64,000 nt of DNA, from assembly GCF_019753765.1 (NCBI RefSeq), contig NZ_JAIJZW010000002.1, positions 62,001 to 126,000 on the forward strand. Direction: 5' to 3'. This document shows, in pieces, positions 42,179-50,151 of the stretch. The position numbers and the translations under genes are program-made. A model generated the notes under the pieces. It was not told the DNA's origin. It saw nothing but the letters and a program-made list of their open reading frames with translations, and did not search any database. Origin of the DNA: Microbacterium marinilacus. Its GTDB lineage: Bacteria; Actinomycetota; Actinomycetes; Actinomycetales; Microbacteriaceae. The first letter of the stretch is position 1; each line of letters opens with the position of its first letter.

Positions 42179-44761
42179 ATGATCGAGCCGTATCGGCTGC
42201 GCGTCGAGGCGCGCGTCCGCCCGCGCGAGGTGGACGTCCCTCACCCCGTCCTGTCGTGGGCGGTGCGCGGCGACCGGGACGGCCAGCGGCCGGTCGCCGC
42301 GCGGGTGACGCTGCGGCGGCCGGGAGCGCAGGGGGTGGTCTGGGACTCGGGCGTGCTGCCGGGCGAGGCCGTGTCGGCGACCTACGACGGGCCGGCCCTC
42401 GCGCCGGACGAGGCCTTCTCCTGGCGGGTCGAGGTCGAGGACGACGCCGGAGGCCGCGGGCAGGCGGAGTCGGAGTTCGAGACGGGCGTCGGCGACTGGG
42501 CCGGGGCGACGTGGATCGGGCGCGACCCCGAGCCGAACGACGCCGTCGATGCGACCGACCGCGACAGCGACGCGTCCGTGCGCCCCACGCTGCGCACGAT
42601 GAACCTCGAGCCGCCGCTGCAGCTGCGACGGGCGTTCGAGCTCACGGGCGAGCCGCGCCGGGCGCGTCTCACGCTCAGCGCTCGCGGACTGGTCGTGCCG
42701 TACGTGAACGGCGAGCGCGTCGGGGGAGACGAGTTGCTGCCGGGGTGGACGGACTATCCGTCGCGCATCCAGTACCGCACGTTCGACGTGACCGGGCTGC
42801 TGCGTGCCGGGGGCAACGTGCTGGCCGCCGCGGTGGCCGAGGGGTGGTGGTCGGGCTTCGTGGGCTTCGACCAGCGCCACCACGCCCACCACTACGGCAC
42901 CGCGCCGCAGCTGTTCGCCCGGCTCCTCGTCGACGACGAGGACGGCACGCGCACGGTCGTCGCCACCGACGGCTCCTGGCGCGAGCACGAGGGGCGTCGC
43001 CGGTGGGCCGACCTGCTGATGGGCGAGTACCTCGACGACCGCTTCGCGACGCCCGGCTGGACCGGGCGCGGCTTCGACGACGCGCGCTGGCGCCCCGCCG
43101 CGGTGCTCGACGCGGAGCCGGGCCCGCTCATCGGCCAGCGGGACGAGCCCGTGCGGGTCGTCGACGAGCTCGCACCCGTCGCCGTGGACCGCACCTCCGA
43201 GCGCACCATCGTCGACTTCGGTCAGAACCTCGTCGGGCGCCTGCGCGTGCCCGCCAGCCCCGACACGCCCCTGCGCATCCGACACGGCGAGGTGCTGCAG
43301 GACGGCGAGCTCTACGTCGAGAACCTCCGTTCGGCCGAGGCGACCGATCTCATCCGCTCGTCCACGCCCACCGAGCCGTTGTTCACGTTCCACGGCTTCC
43401 GCTACGCCGAGCTGACCGGGGCGGACGTGGACGCCTCGGCGGTGCGCGCGGCCGTGCTCTCGTCGGACGTGGAGTGGACCGGCAGCGTCACGACGTCGTC
43501 CCCGTTCCTCAACCGCCTGATCGAGAACATCCGCTGGGGGCAGCGCGGCAACTTCGTGTCGGTGCCGACGGACTGCCCGCAGCGGGACGAGCGGCTCGGC
43601 TGGACGGCCGACGTGCAGGTGTTCGCCCCGACGGCCACGCTGAACGCCGACCTGCAGGCGTTGCTCACCCGATGGCTGGACGACCTGGTGGCCGCGCAGC
43701 TGCCGAACGGCTCGGTGCCCGACGTCATCCCGCGCTCGCCGGGGACGACGCTGTTCGACTACGGCGCACCCGGCTGGGGCGACGCGATCGTGCTGGTGCC
43801 GTGGACCCTGTACCGCGTGTACGGAGACGCCGCCGTCCTGCGCCGCTACCTCGGGCCGATGCTGCGCTGGCTCGACTACGTCGCCGCCCGCAACCCGGAC
43901 GGCGTGTGGCGCACGGGACGGGGCAACGACTACGGAGACTGGCTGTCTGTCGACGAGCACACCCCCAAGGAGGTCGTCGCGACGGCGTATCACGCGCATG
44001 CCACGGCGGTCGCCGCACACATCGCCGGGGTGCTCGGGAACACGTCGGAGGCCGACCGGCTGGAGGCGCGCGCCGCGATGATCAGGGAGGCGTTCGCGGG
44101 GGAGTTCCTGACCGCGGACGGTCGCGTGCACGGGGACTCGCAGACCGGGTACCTGATGACGCTCGCATGGGATCTCGCCCCCGACGAGGCGCGGCCCGCG
44201 CTCTTCGCCCGCCTCGTCGAGAAGATCGAGCAGCGGGGCGCGCGGCTGACGACGGGCTTCCACGGCGTCGCGCTGCTCTGCCCGACGCTCGCGCGGTTCG
44301 GTCGCGCCGACCTCGCGTACGACCTGCTCTTCCAGCGCGAGTTCCCGTCGTGGGGGTTCTCGATCGAGAACGGCGCGACGACGATCTGGGAGAGGTGGGA
44401 CGGCTGGACCCCCGAGGGCGGGTTCCAGACGCCCGAGATGAACTCGTTCAACCACTACTCGCTCGGCTCCGTGGGCGAGTGGGTGTACACGGACGTCGCG
44501 GGCATCGCGCAGACCGACGCCTCGATCGGCTTCGAGGACGTGGTGATCGCGCCGCGCATCGACCGCCGGCTGGAGTGGGTGGAGGGCCGGCTGCAGACGG
44601 TCCGCGGCGAGATCAGGACGCGCTGGGCGCGTGAGCGCGACGAGATCGAGCTGACGGTCTCGCTTCCGCCCGGAGCCGGCGGTGTCGCCCGACTGGGCGG
44701 CGTCGAGCGCCGGCTCGCGTCGGGCACGTCCGTGCTGCGGGTGCTCGCGACGTCCGTGTGA
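42179..44761 (+). CDS. GH78 alpha-L-rhamnosidase
   Basis: 860 residues, with no signal peptide. The N-terminal domains (1-330) include the GH78 fibronectin-like start (HPVLSWAVRG) and the carbohydrate-binding ATWIGRD region. The (alpha/alpha)6 barrel follows, with DCPQRDERLGWTADVQVFAPTA carrying the conserved Asp-Glu pair of the family, and IENGATTIWERWDGWTPEGG carrying a second catalytic Glu. The C-terminal beta domain includes FNHYSLGSVGEW. It starts 8 bases after the GH-A hydrolase stop. It removes terminal L-rhamnose from plant glycosides or rhamnogalacturonan-derived oligomers. No rhamnose isomerase or kinase genes lie in the window. Confidence 0.92.
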   Translation: MIEPYRLRVEARVRPREVDVPHPVLSWAVRGDRDGQRPVAARVTLRRPGAQGVVWDSGVLPGEAVSATYDGPALAPDEAFSWRVEVEDDAGGRGQAESEFETGVGDWAGATWIGRDPEPNDAVDATDRDSDASVRPTLRTMNLEPPLQLRRAFELTGEPRRARLTLSARGLVVPYVNGERVGGDELLPGWTDYPSRIQYRTFDVTGLLRAGGNVLAAAVAEGWWSGFVGFDQRHHAHHYGTAPQLFARLLVDDEDGTRTVVATDGSWREHEGRRRWADLLMGEYLDDRFATPGWTGRGFDDARWRPAAVLDAEPGPLIGQRDEPVRVVDELAPVAVDRTSERTIVDFGQNLVGRLRVPASPDTPLRIRHGEVLQDGELYVENLRSAEATDLIRSSTPTEPLFTFHGFRYAELTGADVDASAVRAAVLSSDVEWTGSVTTSSPFLNRLIENIRWGQRGNFVSVPTDCPQRDERLGWTADVQVFAPTATLNADLQALLTRWLDDLVAAQLPNGSVPDVIPRSPGTTLFDYGAPGWGDAIVLVPWTLYRVYGDAAVLRRYLGPMLRWLDYVAARNPDGVWRTGRGNDYGDWLSVDEHTPKEVVATAYHAHATAVAAHIAGVLGNTSEADRLEARAAMIREAFAGEFLTADGRVHGDSQTGYLMTLAWDLAPDEARPALFARLVEKIEQRGARLTTGFHGVALLCPTLARFGRADLAYDLLFQREFPSWGFSIENGATTIWERWDGWTPEGGFQTPEMNSFNHYSLGSVGEWVYTDVAGIAQTDASIGFEDVVIAPRIDRRLEWVEGRLQTVRGEIRTRWARERDEIELTVSLPPGAGGVARLGGVERRLASGTSVLRVLATSV

Positions 44762-44775
44762 CGGGCTATACATGA

Positions 44776-45261
44776 TCACGAACACAGCCGTCGGACTGGC
44801 GGCGAGACCACCGTCGGCGCCGTAGCCCCTGCGTCCTGCTCTCGATCTCGCTCGTGCTCGCGGTGTCTCTCCCGCACCAACGAGACGTCGTGCAGACGTG
44901 TTCTCGGGGCGATGACAGGCTGGTCATTACGCCTAACACCGGAGCAGCTCAGCAAGTCCGTGACGAGGTCGGCGGTGCCGGTCGCCTGTGCGTCAGCGAC
45001 CGTGCGGGCCATGACGGCGGGAGACCTGTGCGCCACGCCGTCGAGCACTTCGGTCGACTCCCAACGCCCTAAGATCAGCCGATAACGCTCCGGATACGCG
45101 ACGGCGCGGGCGACCTGCTCGGCGATCGAGCGTTCCAGCGCGTCGACGGCCGAGACGTCGCCGTTGAGGTCGCGTGCGAGTGCCGCGTGCAGGTGAGTGA
45201 GTTCGAGCGCCGTGAGCTCGGGCAGCAGGAGTTCCTTGCTGTTCGCGCGGTACGGCATCAC
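44776..45261 (-). CDS. Unrecognised protein, probably truncated
   Basis: 161 residues in the open frame. From the start to about residue 110 (ending DLLSCSG) the reading frame has good G/C third positions and an ordinary helical composition (LTHLHAALARDLNGDVSAVDALERSIAEQ). After that, codon quality drops and the sequence becomes Arg/Glu/His-rich, as expected if the true 3' end was lost and the frame now reads non-coding DNA. The start is directly beside the decayed transposase end at 45262. I do not recognise the family. It may be a remnant of a larger gene disrupted by insertion. Confidence 0.4.
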   Translation of the reverse strand: MMPYRANSKELLLPELTALELTHLHAALARDLNGDVSAVDALERSIAEQVARAVAYPERYRLILGRWESTEVLDGVAHRSPAVMARTVADAQATGTADLVTDLLSCSGVRRNDQPVIAPRTRLHDVSLVRERHREHERDREQDAGATAPTVVSPPVRRLCS

Positions 45262-45510
45262 TCGCGCTCGCGCGGGATCGTCACGGTCGTCTCCGAGCCC
45301 GCCGACCGGCAGGGCAACCTCCTACGTCGCGGGTCGCGTGGTGGTCGTCCCGTCGGTTACGGCCACGCCGACTACAAGGGCCGGAATCTCGTCGAGCGAG
45401 GATTCAGCGAGACGAAGCAGTGATTCGGGCTTGCCACCCGATACCACAGCGTTGTGACCGATCGCGGCGGTCTGTGTGCCGCGCTATCGCGCTGTGGCTG
45501 ATGGCCACCA
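45262..45510 (+). pseudogene. Decayed C-terminal fragment of an IS5-type transposase
   Basis: The frame encodes VSEPADRQGNLLRRGSRGG, then ADYKGRNLVERGFSETKQ, an in-frame stop at 45421, and FGLATRYHS in the same register. This is the conserved end of IS5-group DDE transposases (…GRP, YKxRNxVERxF, KxxRGxATRYDK), whose Glu in VERxF is the catalytic E. The usual core upstream is absent, as are terminal repeats that I could identify. It is an old, inactive remnant, and marks the edge of the metal-resistance patch. Confidence 0.7.
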
Positions 45511-45521
45511 GGTGAGGGGCG

Positions 45522-47642
45522 TCAAGTATGTACGAGTTCGGAGGGGGTGGTTGCCTCTGATCGGAGCGCTCGTAGTGCTGCGGGGCGTCGTGCCGCGCGC
45601 GCACCGTTGAGGATGACGGCGACCTCGGCGATCTCGTGCACGAGTACGACGCCTGCGAGGCCGATGACGCCGAACAGTGCGAGGGGGAAGAGGACGATGA
45701 TGATCGCCAGTGCCAGCACGATGTTCGTTGTCATGATGCGGCGGCCGCGTCGCGCGTGGGTGAGTGCGAGCGGGATCAGGCGGAGGTCGTGGCCGGTGAA
45801 GGCGGCGTCGGCGGATTCGATGGCCGCCGCGGATCCGGTGGCGCCCATGGCCAGGCCCACGGTGGCGGACGCGAGCGCGGGGGCGTCGTTGATGCCGTCG
45901 CCGACCATGACTGTCGGGGTCGAGGCCGTCAACGCGGTGATCGCGGCGGCCTTGTCGGGCGGTGTCTGCTCTGCGCGCACGTCGTCGATGCCGGCTTCTC
46001 GCGCGAGTGCGGCGGCGGTGCGCGGGTTGTCACCGGTGAGCATGACGGTACGGATGCCGGCGGCGTGCAGCATCTGGATCGCTTCGGCCGCGTCGGGGCG
46101 CAGCTCGTCCCGGATGCCGATCAGGCCGACAGTCCGTCCGTCGGCCTCGACGGCGACGACCGTCTCACCGTCCGCGGCCATGTCCTCGGCCGCGTCGCTC
46201 AGCGTGCCGGGGTCGATCCATCGCACGTTCCCGACCCGGATGCTCCGACCGCTCACTCGCCCCACCACACCGCGCCCCGCCTCCTCGACGACAGCGTCCG
46301 CGGTGAGAGTTGCGGGGGCCGCTGCAGTGACGGCTGCGGCGAGCGGGTGGCTGCTGGTGGCCTCGACGGCACCCGCCCACGAAAGGACGTCTTCCGTCGA
46401 CACTCCGTCGACCGTGCGGATGTCGACGACCGCGGGTTCGTTGCGGGTGAGGGTGCCGGTCTTGTCGAAGGCGACGGTGCGGATCGTGCCGAGCTGTTCG
46501 AACGCCGCACCTGACTTGATGACGACACCGAACTTCGATGCCGCACCGATGGCGCTGATCACCGTTACCGGCACCGCGATCGCCATCGCACACGGGGACG
46601 CGGCGACGAGCACGACCAGCGCGCGTTCGACCCACGTCCACGGGTCCCCGACCATGATGCCGAACAGTGCAACCAGGGCGGCGACGATCAGGACGACGGG
46701 CACGAGGGGTCGGGCGATGCGGTCCGCGAGGCGCGCTCGTTCCCCCTTGCGGGCGTGGGCCTGTTCGACGAGCGCCACGATCTGCGTCAAAGAGTTGTCA
46801 GTGCCGTCGGATGTTGCTTCGAGCTGCAGGGTGCCGGCGCCGTTCACCGCTCCCGCAGGGACGGAGGTGCCTGGGCCCACATCGACGGGGATCGATTCGC
46901 CCGTGACGGCGGAGGTGTCGATGCTCGACCGGCCATCGACCACGACCCCATCGGTCGGAACGCGTTCGCCCGCGCCGACGATGACGATGTCGAGCTCCCG
47001 CACCTCGCTGGCAGGGATCGTCACCGTGCCGGACAACCGGGAGACACGCGCCGTCTCGGGGATCAGGGAGAGAAGCGCCCGCAGCCCCTCCTTCGCCCGA
47101 TCCATCGCACGATCCTCGAGCGCCTCAGCCAGCGAGAAGAGGAACGCCAGCGCGGCAGCCTCACCCACGTGGCCGAGGAGCACCGCGCCGGCCGCCGCGA
47201 CGGTCATCAGCAACCCGACACCGAGCCGACCACGCGCGAGCCGGCGCACAGCACCCGGGACGAACGTGTACGCGCCGGTGAGCAACGCCACAGATTGCAG
47301 CACCACCGCGGCAACGTCGAGCCCGGACCACTCCGCAGCGAAACCGACGAGAAGGAGCACACCGGATCCCGCCGACGGCAGCAACGCAGGGTCGCCCCAC
47401 CACGGAGGTCGCACCTCAGCTGCCTCGGAATGCGCGTCACCAGTGCTTTGCGAGACCGGATCCGGTCCGCAACAGGCGTCACCGTCGTCGACGACGGGTG
47501 CAGGAGTCGTGGCCGTCCTCGGGGCGTGAGGCTCATCGACCGCGCAGCAGGCATCGCCGGTGGTCAGGGAGCGGGAGAGCGTGATGCGTCTCACGGCCAT
47601 CGTTCTGGGGGCGTCTGCCGGGCCGCAGCACTCCTCGCTCAT
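45522..47642 (-). CDS. Heavy-metal P-type ATPase (P1B-4-like, Cys-rich N-terminus)
   Basis: 706 residues. All core P-type motifs are present: TGES, ASPCAMAIAVP as the TM metal site, DKTGTLT phosphorylation site, SHPLAAA (HP motif) and GDGINDAP. The SPC motif, the seemingly six-helix core and the HEIAEVAVILNG last helix fit the P1B-4 group, which moves Co, Zn, Cd or Fe. The N-terminal 80 residues contain three Cys pairs (EECCGP, DACCAV, DACCGP) instead of a CxxC heavy-metal domain. Start set at ATG 47642, overlapping the CmtR-like repressor stop by 4 bases. It is the effector of that operon: efflux of toxic divalent metal, probably Cd, Zn or Co. Confidence 0.9.
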   Translation of the reverse strand: MSEECCGPADAPRTMAVRRITLSRSLTTGDACCAVDEPHAPRTATTPAPVVDDGDACCGPDPVSQSTGDAHSEAAEVRPPWWGDPALLPSAGSGVLLLVGFAAEWSGLDVAAVVLQSVALLTGAYTFVPGAVRRLARGRLGVGLLMTVAAAGAVLLGHVGEAAALAFLFSLAEALEDRAMDRAKEGLRALLSLIPETARVSRLSGTVTIPASEVRELDIVIVGAGERVPTDGVVVDGRSSIDTSAVTGESIPVDVGPGTSVPAGAVNGAGTLQLEATSDGTDNSLTQIVALVEQAHARKGERARLADRIARPLVPVVLIVAALVALFGIMVGDPWTWVERALVVLVAASPCAMAIAVPVTVISAIGAASKFGVVIKSGAAFEQLGTIRTVAFDKTGTLTRNEPAVVDIRTVDGVSTEDVLSWAGAVEATSSHPLAAAVTAAAPATLTADAVVEEAGRGVVGRVSGRSIRVGNVRWIDPGTLSDAAEDMAADGETVVAVEADGRTVGLIGIRDELRPDAAEAIQMLHAAGIRTVMLTGDNPRTAAALAREAGIDDVRAEQTPPDKAAAITALTASTPTVMVGDGINDAPALASATVGLAMGATGSAAAIESADAAFTGHDLRLIPLALTHARRGRRIMTTNIVLALAIIIVLFPLALFGVIGLAGVVLVHEIAEVAVILNGARAARRPAALRALRSEATTPSELVHT

Positions 47643-48016
47643 CGGAGAGCTTCCACCGTCTCGGTGTCCGACGGCGAGCAGCATCCGGGAACCGTGCACC
47701 CGTCCGTCGCGCACGGCGCGTCGTCGTCGAACGCGATCACCGCATCGACGAGCACCGTGATCGCGCGCGTCAGGTGCGCGTCGGCGATCTCATAGCGTGT
47801 GCTCCTCCCTTCCGGGACGGCCGCGACGATGCCGCACCCCCGCAGGCACGCGAGGTGATTCGACACGTTGGTCCGCGTCAGATCGAGTGCGTCCGCAAGA
47901 CGGGCCGGGTAGCCGGGGCCGGAGAGGAGCTCCAGCAGAATACGAGAACGAGTCGGGTCGGACATCGCCCGCCCCAGCCTCGTCATGACGTCGACACGCG
48001 ATCCAATGGTCAGCAT
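47639..48016 (-). CDS. CmtR-like ArsR-family metal sensor 1
   Basis: 125 residues. The layout MLTIGSRVDVMTRLGRAMSDPTRSRIL, then LTRTNVSNHLACLRGCGIV, is strongly like mycobacterial CmtR (Cd/Pb sensor), whose metal ligands are the Cys of CLRGC in the recognition helix and a Cys near the C-terminus. Here CLRGC is present, and the C-terminus is unusually Cys-rich (PCATDGCTVPGCC). It overlaps the ATPase gene start by 4 bases. A 12-base inverted repeat spans its own start codon, consistent with autorepression and a leaderless message. Cadmium or lead sensing is inferred from the family. Confidence 0.87.
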   Translation of the reverse strand: MLTIGSRVDVMTRLGRAMSDPTRSRILLELLSGPGYPARLADALDLTRTNVSNHLACLRGCGIVAAVPEGRSTRYEIADAHLTRAITVLVDAVIAFDDDAPCATDGCTVPGCCSPSDTETVEALR

Positions 48017-48044
48017 CCCCTGAATATACAGCGGATGCTGACCA
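48007..48044. promoter_or_regulatory. CmtR-1 operator/promoter dyad
   Basis: TGGTCAGCATCC (48007-48018) and GGATGCTGACCA (48033-48044) are perfect 12-base arms. Between them the minus strand reads TATATT (48023-48028), a -10-like hexamer that ends about 6 bases before the ATG at 48016. The inner arm covers the start codon, so repression and translation initiation share the same DNA. Confidence 0.6.
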
Positions 48045-48099
48045 ATAGTGAAGTGGCGGCTCGTCCTTGACTCTGCTTACGCTGCCCCGCTGCGAGATG

Positions 48100-48267
48100 T
48101 CAGCAATCGCAGGTGCACCCTCGACGAGCCTTGGCAGGCTTCGGAGCACGCACCAGTTCGGTCCATCGCTCGCCATCGAACCAGCGCTTACCCCCATTCG
48201 ACTTCGGGTCGTCATACCAGCCCGCCGGGCGAGCAGTTGCGATCCGGACGAAGGACGATCCGTTCAT
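48100..48267 (-). CDS. Short DUF2510-domain protein with CxCxC tail
   Basis: 55 residues, beginning MNGSSFVRIATARPAGWYDD and containing KRWFDGERWTE, the DUF2510 pattern (PAGWYxDP...RWWDGxxWT). It ends in RRGCTCDC: three Cys in a CxCxC array not typical of DUF2510, suggesting a metal or thiol role. Its ATG overlaps the stop of the CmtR-2 gene by 4 bases (ATGA), so it is translationally coupled to that sensor. DUF2510 is usually an N-terminal module of actinobacterial membrane proteins; here it stands alone with no TM. Function unknown. The codon bias is weaker than elsewhere, as for its neighbours in this patch. Confidence 0.7.
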   Translation of the reverse strand: MNGSSFVRIATARPAGWYDDPKSNGGKRWFDGERWTELVRAPKPAKARRGCTCDC

Positions 48268-48755
48268 GCGATCTCCGTTCTCTCGTTTCCGATGACGACA
48301 CAGCTAGGCGCGGCGCTCGTCGGGGTGCAGCAGTCGGGCATGGCGCAGCCGGAACCGGTGCAATGGGCTCCGTCGTCGAACGCGATCACCGCGTCGACGA
48401 GTACGGTGATCGCGCGGGCGAGGTGCGCATCGGCCAGCTCGTACCTCGTTCGCCGCCCCTCCGTAGTCGCGACCACGATCCCGCACCCGCGCAGACATGC
48501 CAGATGGTTCGACACGTTCGGACGCGACAGGGCAAGGATCTCAGCAAGGCGGGCGGGGTAGGCGGGCCCAGAAAGCAACTCCAGCAAGATACGCGCCCGA
48601 GTTGCATCGGTCATCGCTCGACCCAACCTGATCATCACGTCAGCTCGAGCGCGAGCCTGGTCAACCGTGCCGAACTGACCCACCGATGAGATAGCAACCG
48701 AGGTAGCTGATCGAGGCGCACCTTCGACACCTGCGAGATCTACGGACGAAGTCAT
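48264..48755 (-). CDS. CmtR-like ArsR-family metal sensor 2
   Basis: 163 residues as an open frame. From about residue 30 it parallels CmtR-1: DVMIRLGRAMTDATRARILLELL, SRPNVSNHLACLRGCGIVVAT, and a Cys-rich end HCTGSGCAMPDCC followed by PSCVV. The N-terminal 30 residues have no counterpart, so the true start may lie inside, although ATG 48755 is directly after a Zur-type dyad (48771-48785). It lacks an adjacent efflux gene and instead is coupled to the DUF2510 protein. It probably senses a soft or borderline divalent metal. The pair of sensors arose by duplication or parallel acquisition. Confidence 0.8.
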   Translation of the reverse strand: MTSSVDLAGVEGAPRSATSVAISSVGQFGTVDQARARADVMIRLGRAMTDATRARILLELLSGPAYPARLAEILALSRPNVSNHLACLRGCGIVVATTEGRRTRYELADAHLARAITVLVDAVIAFDDGAHCTGSGCAMPDCCTPTSAAPSCVVIGNERTEIA

Positions 48756-48770
48756 GCACGGGAGCCTAAT

Positions 48771-48785
48771 TGATATCCGTTATCA
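48771..48785. promoter_or_regulatory. Zur-type operator 6 (or CmtR-2 operator)
   Basis: TGATATCCGTTATCA, extended by AT/AT to 7-base perfect arms ATTGATA/TATCAAT with a 5-base spacer. It matches the other five dyads at TGA-x-A and TATCA but differs at the inner positions. It lies 15 bases before the CmtR-2 start. Zur control is a hypothesis; an ArsR-type operator is the alternative. Confidence 0.55.
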
Positions 48786-48823
48786 ATAATATTCTCGTCA
48801 CTCAGCCGCCCCCGCTCCATCCC

Positions 48824-49519
48824 TCACACGGACCAGTCGGGGACGGACACGCCCTGTGCACGTTCCGGGAGGAGCGGCGCTGCGCGCTCCTCAAGCCACC
48901 GTGCCGCGTGCGCGGTCCACCCGGCGGCGGGGTCGTCCTCCGCGAGCCCGACGCCGTGCACCTCGCCGGGGAACAGATGCAGCTCGTGGGCGACGCCGGC
49001 GTCGGCCAGCGCCCGCGCCAGCAGCAGGGAGTGGCTTGCCGGCACCACGGGATCGCCGGTCGTGTGCCAGACGAAGACCGGCGGCGAGTCGGGGCGCACG
49101 AGGCTCTCGAGCGACACCGCGGTGGCGTCCTCGTCGCCCACGTCCTCTCCCAGCAGCACGGCCCTCGACCGCGGATGCGGGTCGCTGACCATGCTCACCA
49201 CGGGATAGGCCAGGATCGCGAAGTCCGCGCGTTCGTCGGGCGCCGAGTCGGGGGCCAGCGCCGCGTGGCCCGCGAGGTGGCCTCCCGCAGAGAAGCCGAT
49301 CACGCCGACGGGGCCCTCGCCAGTCGCCTTCTCGGCGGCGATCGCCGCGCGGACGGCGTCGAGGGGCGCGGGATGGGCGACGCCCACGGGGTAGCGGACG
49401 ACCCGCGCATGCCACCCGAGGCCCTCGAGCCAGGCGGCGACGGGCTCGGCCTCGTGGGGTGCGTGCAGCTGGTAGCCGCCGCCGGGGAGCACCAGGATCG
49501 TCCCGTTGCGTCCGCTCAC
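48824..49519 (-). CDS. Alpha/beta-hydrolase (acetylxylan-esterase/BD-FAE-like)
   Basis: 231 residues from a GTG start. LVLPGGGYQLHAPHE carries the oxyanion-hole HGG-equivalent (PGGGY), GFSAGGHLAGHAAL is the nucleophile elbow (Ser in GFSAGG), HTTGDPVVPASHS the Asp region and GEVHGVGL the His. No signal peptide, so it is cytosolic. The pattern is that of small carbohydrate esterases or lipase/esterase-3-like enzymes. It may deacetylate imported oligosaccharides from the glycan locus, although it is separated from it by the metal patch. Confidence 0.82.
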   Translation of the reverse strand: MSGRNGTILVLPGGGYQLHAPHEAEPVAAWLEGLGWHARVVRYPVGVAHPAPLDAVRAAIAAEKATGEGPVGVIGFSAGGHLAGHAALAPDSAPDERADFAILAYPVVSMVSDPHPRSRAVLLGEDVGDEDATAVSLESLVRPDSPPVFVWHTTGDPVVPASHSLLLARALADAGVAHELHLFPGEVHGVGLAEDDPAAGWTAHAARWLEERAAPLLPERAQGVSVPDWSV

Positions 49520-49716
49520 CGCGCTCGTCCCGTCCTGTCGGCGCCCTCGACCGCGAGGGCTCAGACGTCGAGCCTAGCCGGGCCGCGTGCATCCCGATCC
49601 TCGACGCTCGGCGATATCTTTGGCGGGTGTCGGATGCCGCCGCGGCCCGTGGGGTCGGGGACGGAGTTCGCACGCGCTCGCGTCGACGTGCGGGCGACGG
49701 GAAGTCAGGAGCGGTG

Positions 49717-50118
49717 ATGGACGTGTCGGTGAGCGGCCGCATGGGCGGCCCGGAGACCGGAGCACGGTATCTCGCGTCGATCGTGCGACTTCGGGCGATG
49801 CTGAAGGCCGCCCTGGGCGAGGTGGCCGTCGCCGGCGTCGAGGTCACCGACATCGAGCTGTGGGTCGGCGGCACCGTCACCGATCACGCGCCGGGCGGCT
49901 TCTCGTCCGACGTGCGGTACTTCGCGAGGCAGCAGCGTCTGCTGCTCGCCGTGCTCGTGCCTGCGGCGTGCGCGCGCTCGGTCGACGACGATCTCGTCGA
50001 CCGAGAGACAGCGAGGTGGATCGTCCGTGGGTTCGAGGACGCGAGGATGCCGAGGAGCGCGCAGAGACTGGATCTCGCGGACGTCTCCGTGGCCCTGCGC
50101 TCCCTCGTCGCCGACTGA
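49717..50118 (+). CDS. Hypothetical protein
   Basis: 133 residues from ATG 49717, which has AGGAG 7 bases upstream; an in-frame GTG sits one codon before, and the frame stays open further back to 49459 over the divergent esterase start. The protein has no recognised domain. It shows alternating beta (DIELWVGGTVTDHAPGG) and helical (VDRETARWIVRGFEDARMP) segments, no signal peptide and no membrane helix. It is a single gene between divergent and convergent neighbours. A short cytosolic protein of unknown role. Confidence 0.55.
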   Translation: MDVSVSGRMGGPETGARYLASIVRLRAMLKAALGEVAVAGVEVTDIELWVGGTVTDHAPGGFSSDVRYFARQQRLLLAVLVPAACARSVDDDLVDRETARWIVRGFEDARMPRSAQRLDLADVSVALRSLVAD

Positions 50119-50151
50119 TCCGCCGCGCGTCGACGCGGGCGCGGCGACGTC

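Noticed and set aside
45547..47529. 660-residue plus-strand frame opposite the metal ATPase
   Set aside because: Ser/Ala/Thr-rich antisense reading; the minus strand has all P-type ATPase motifs.
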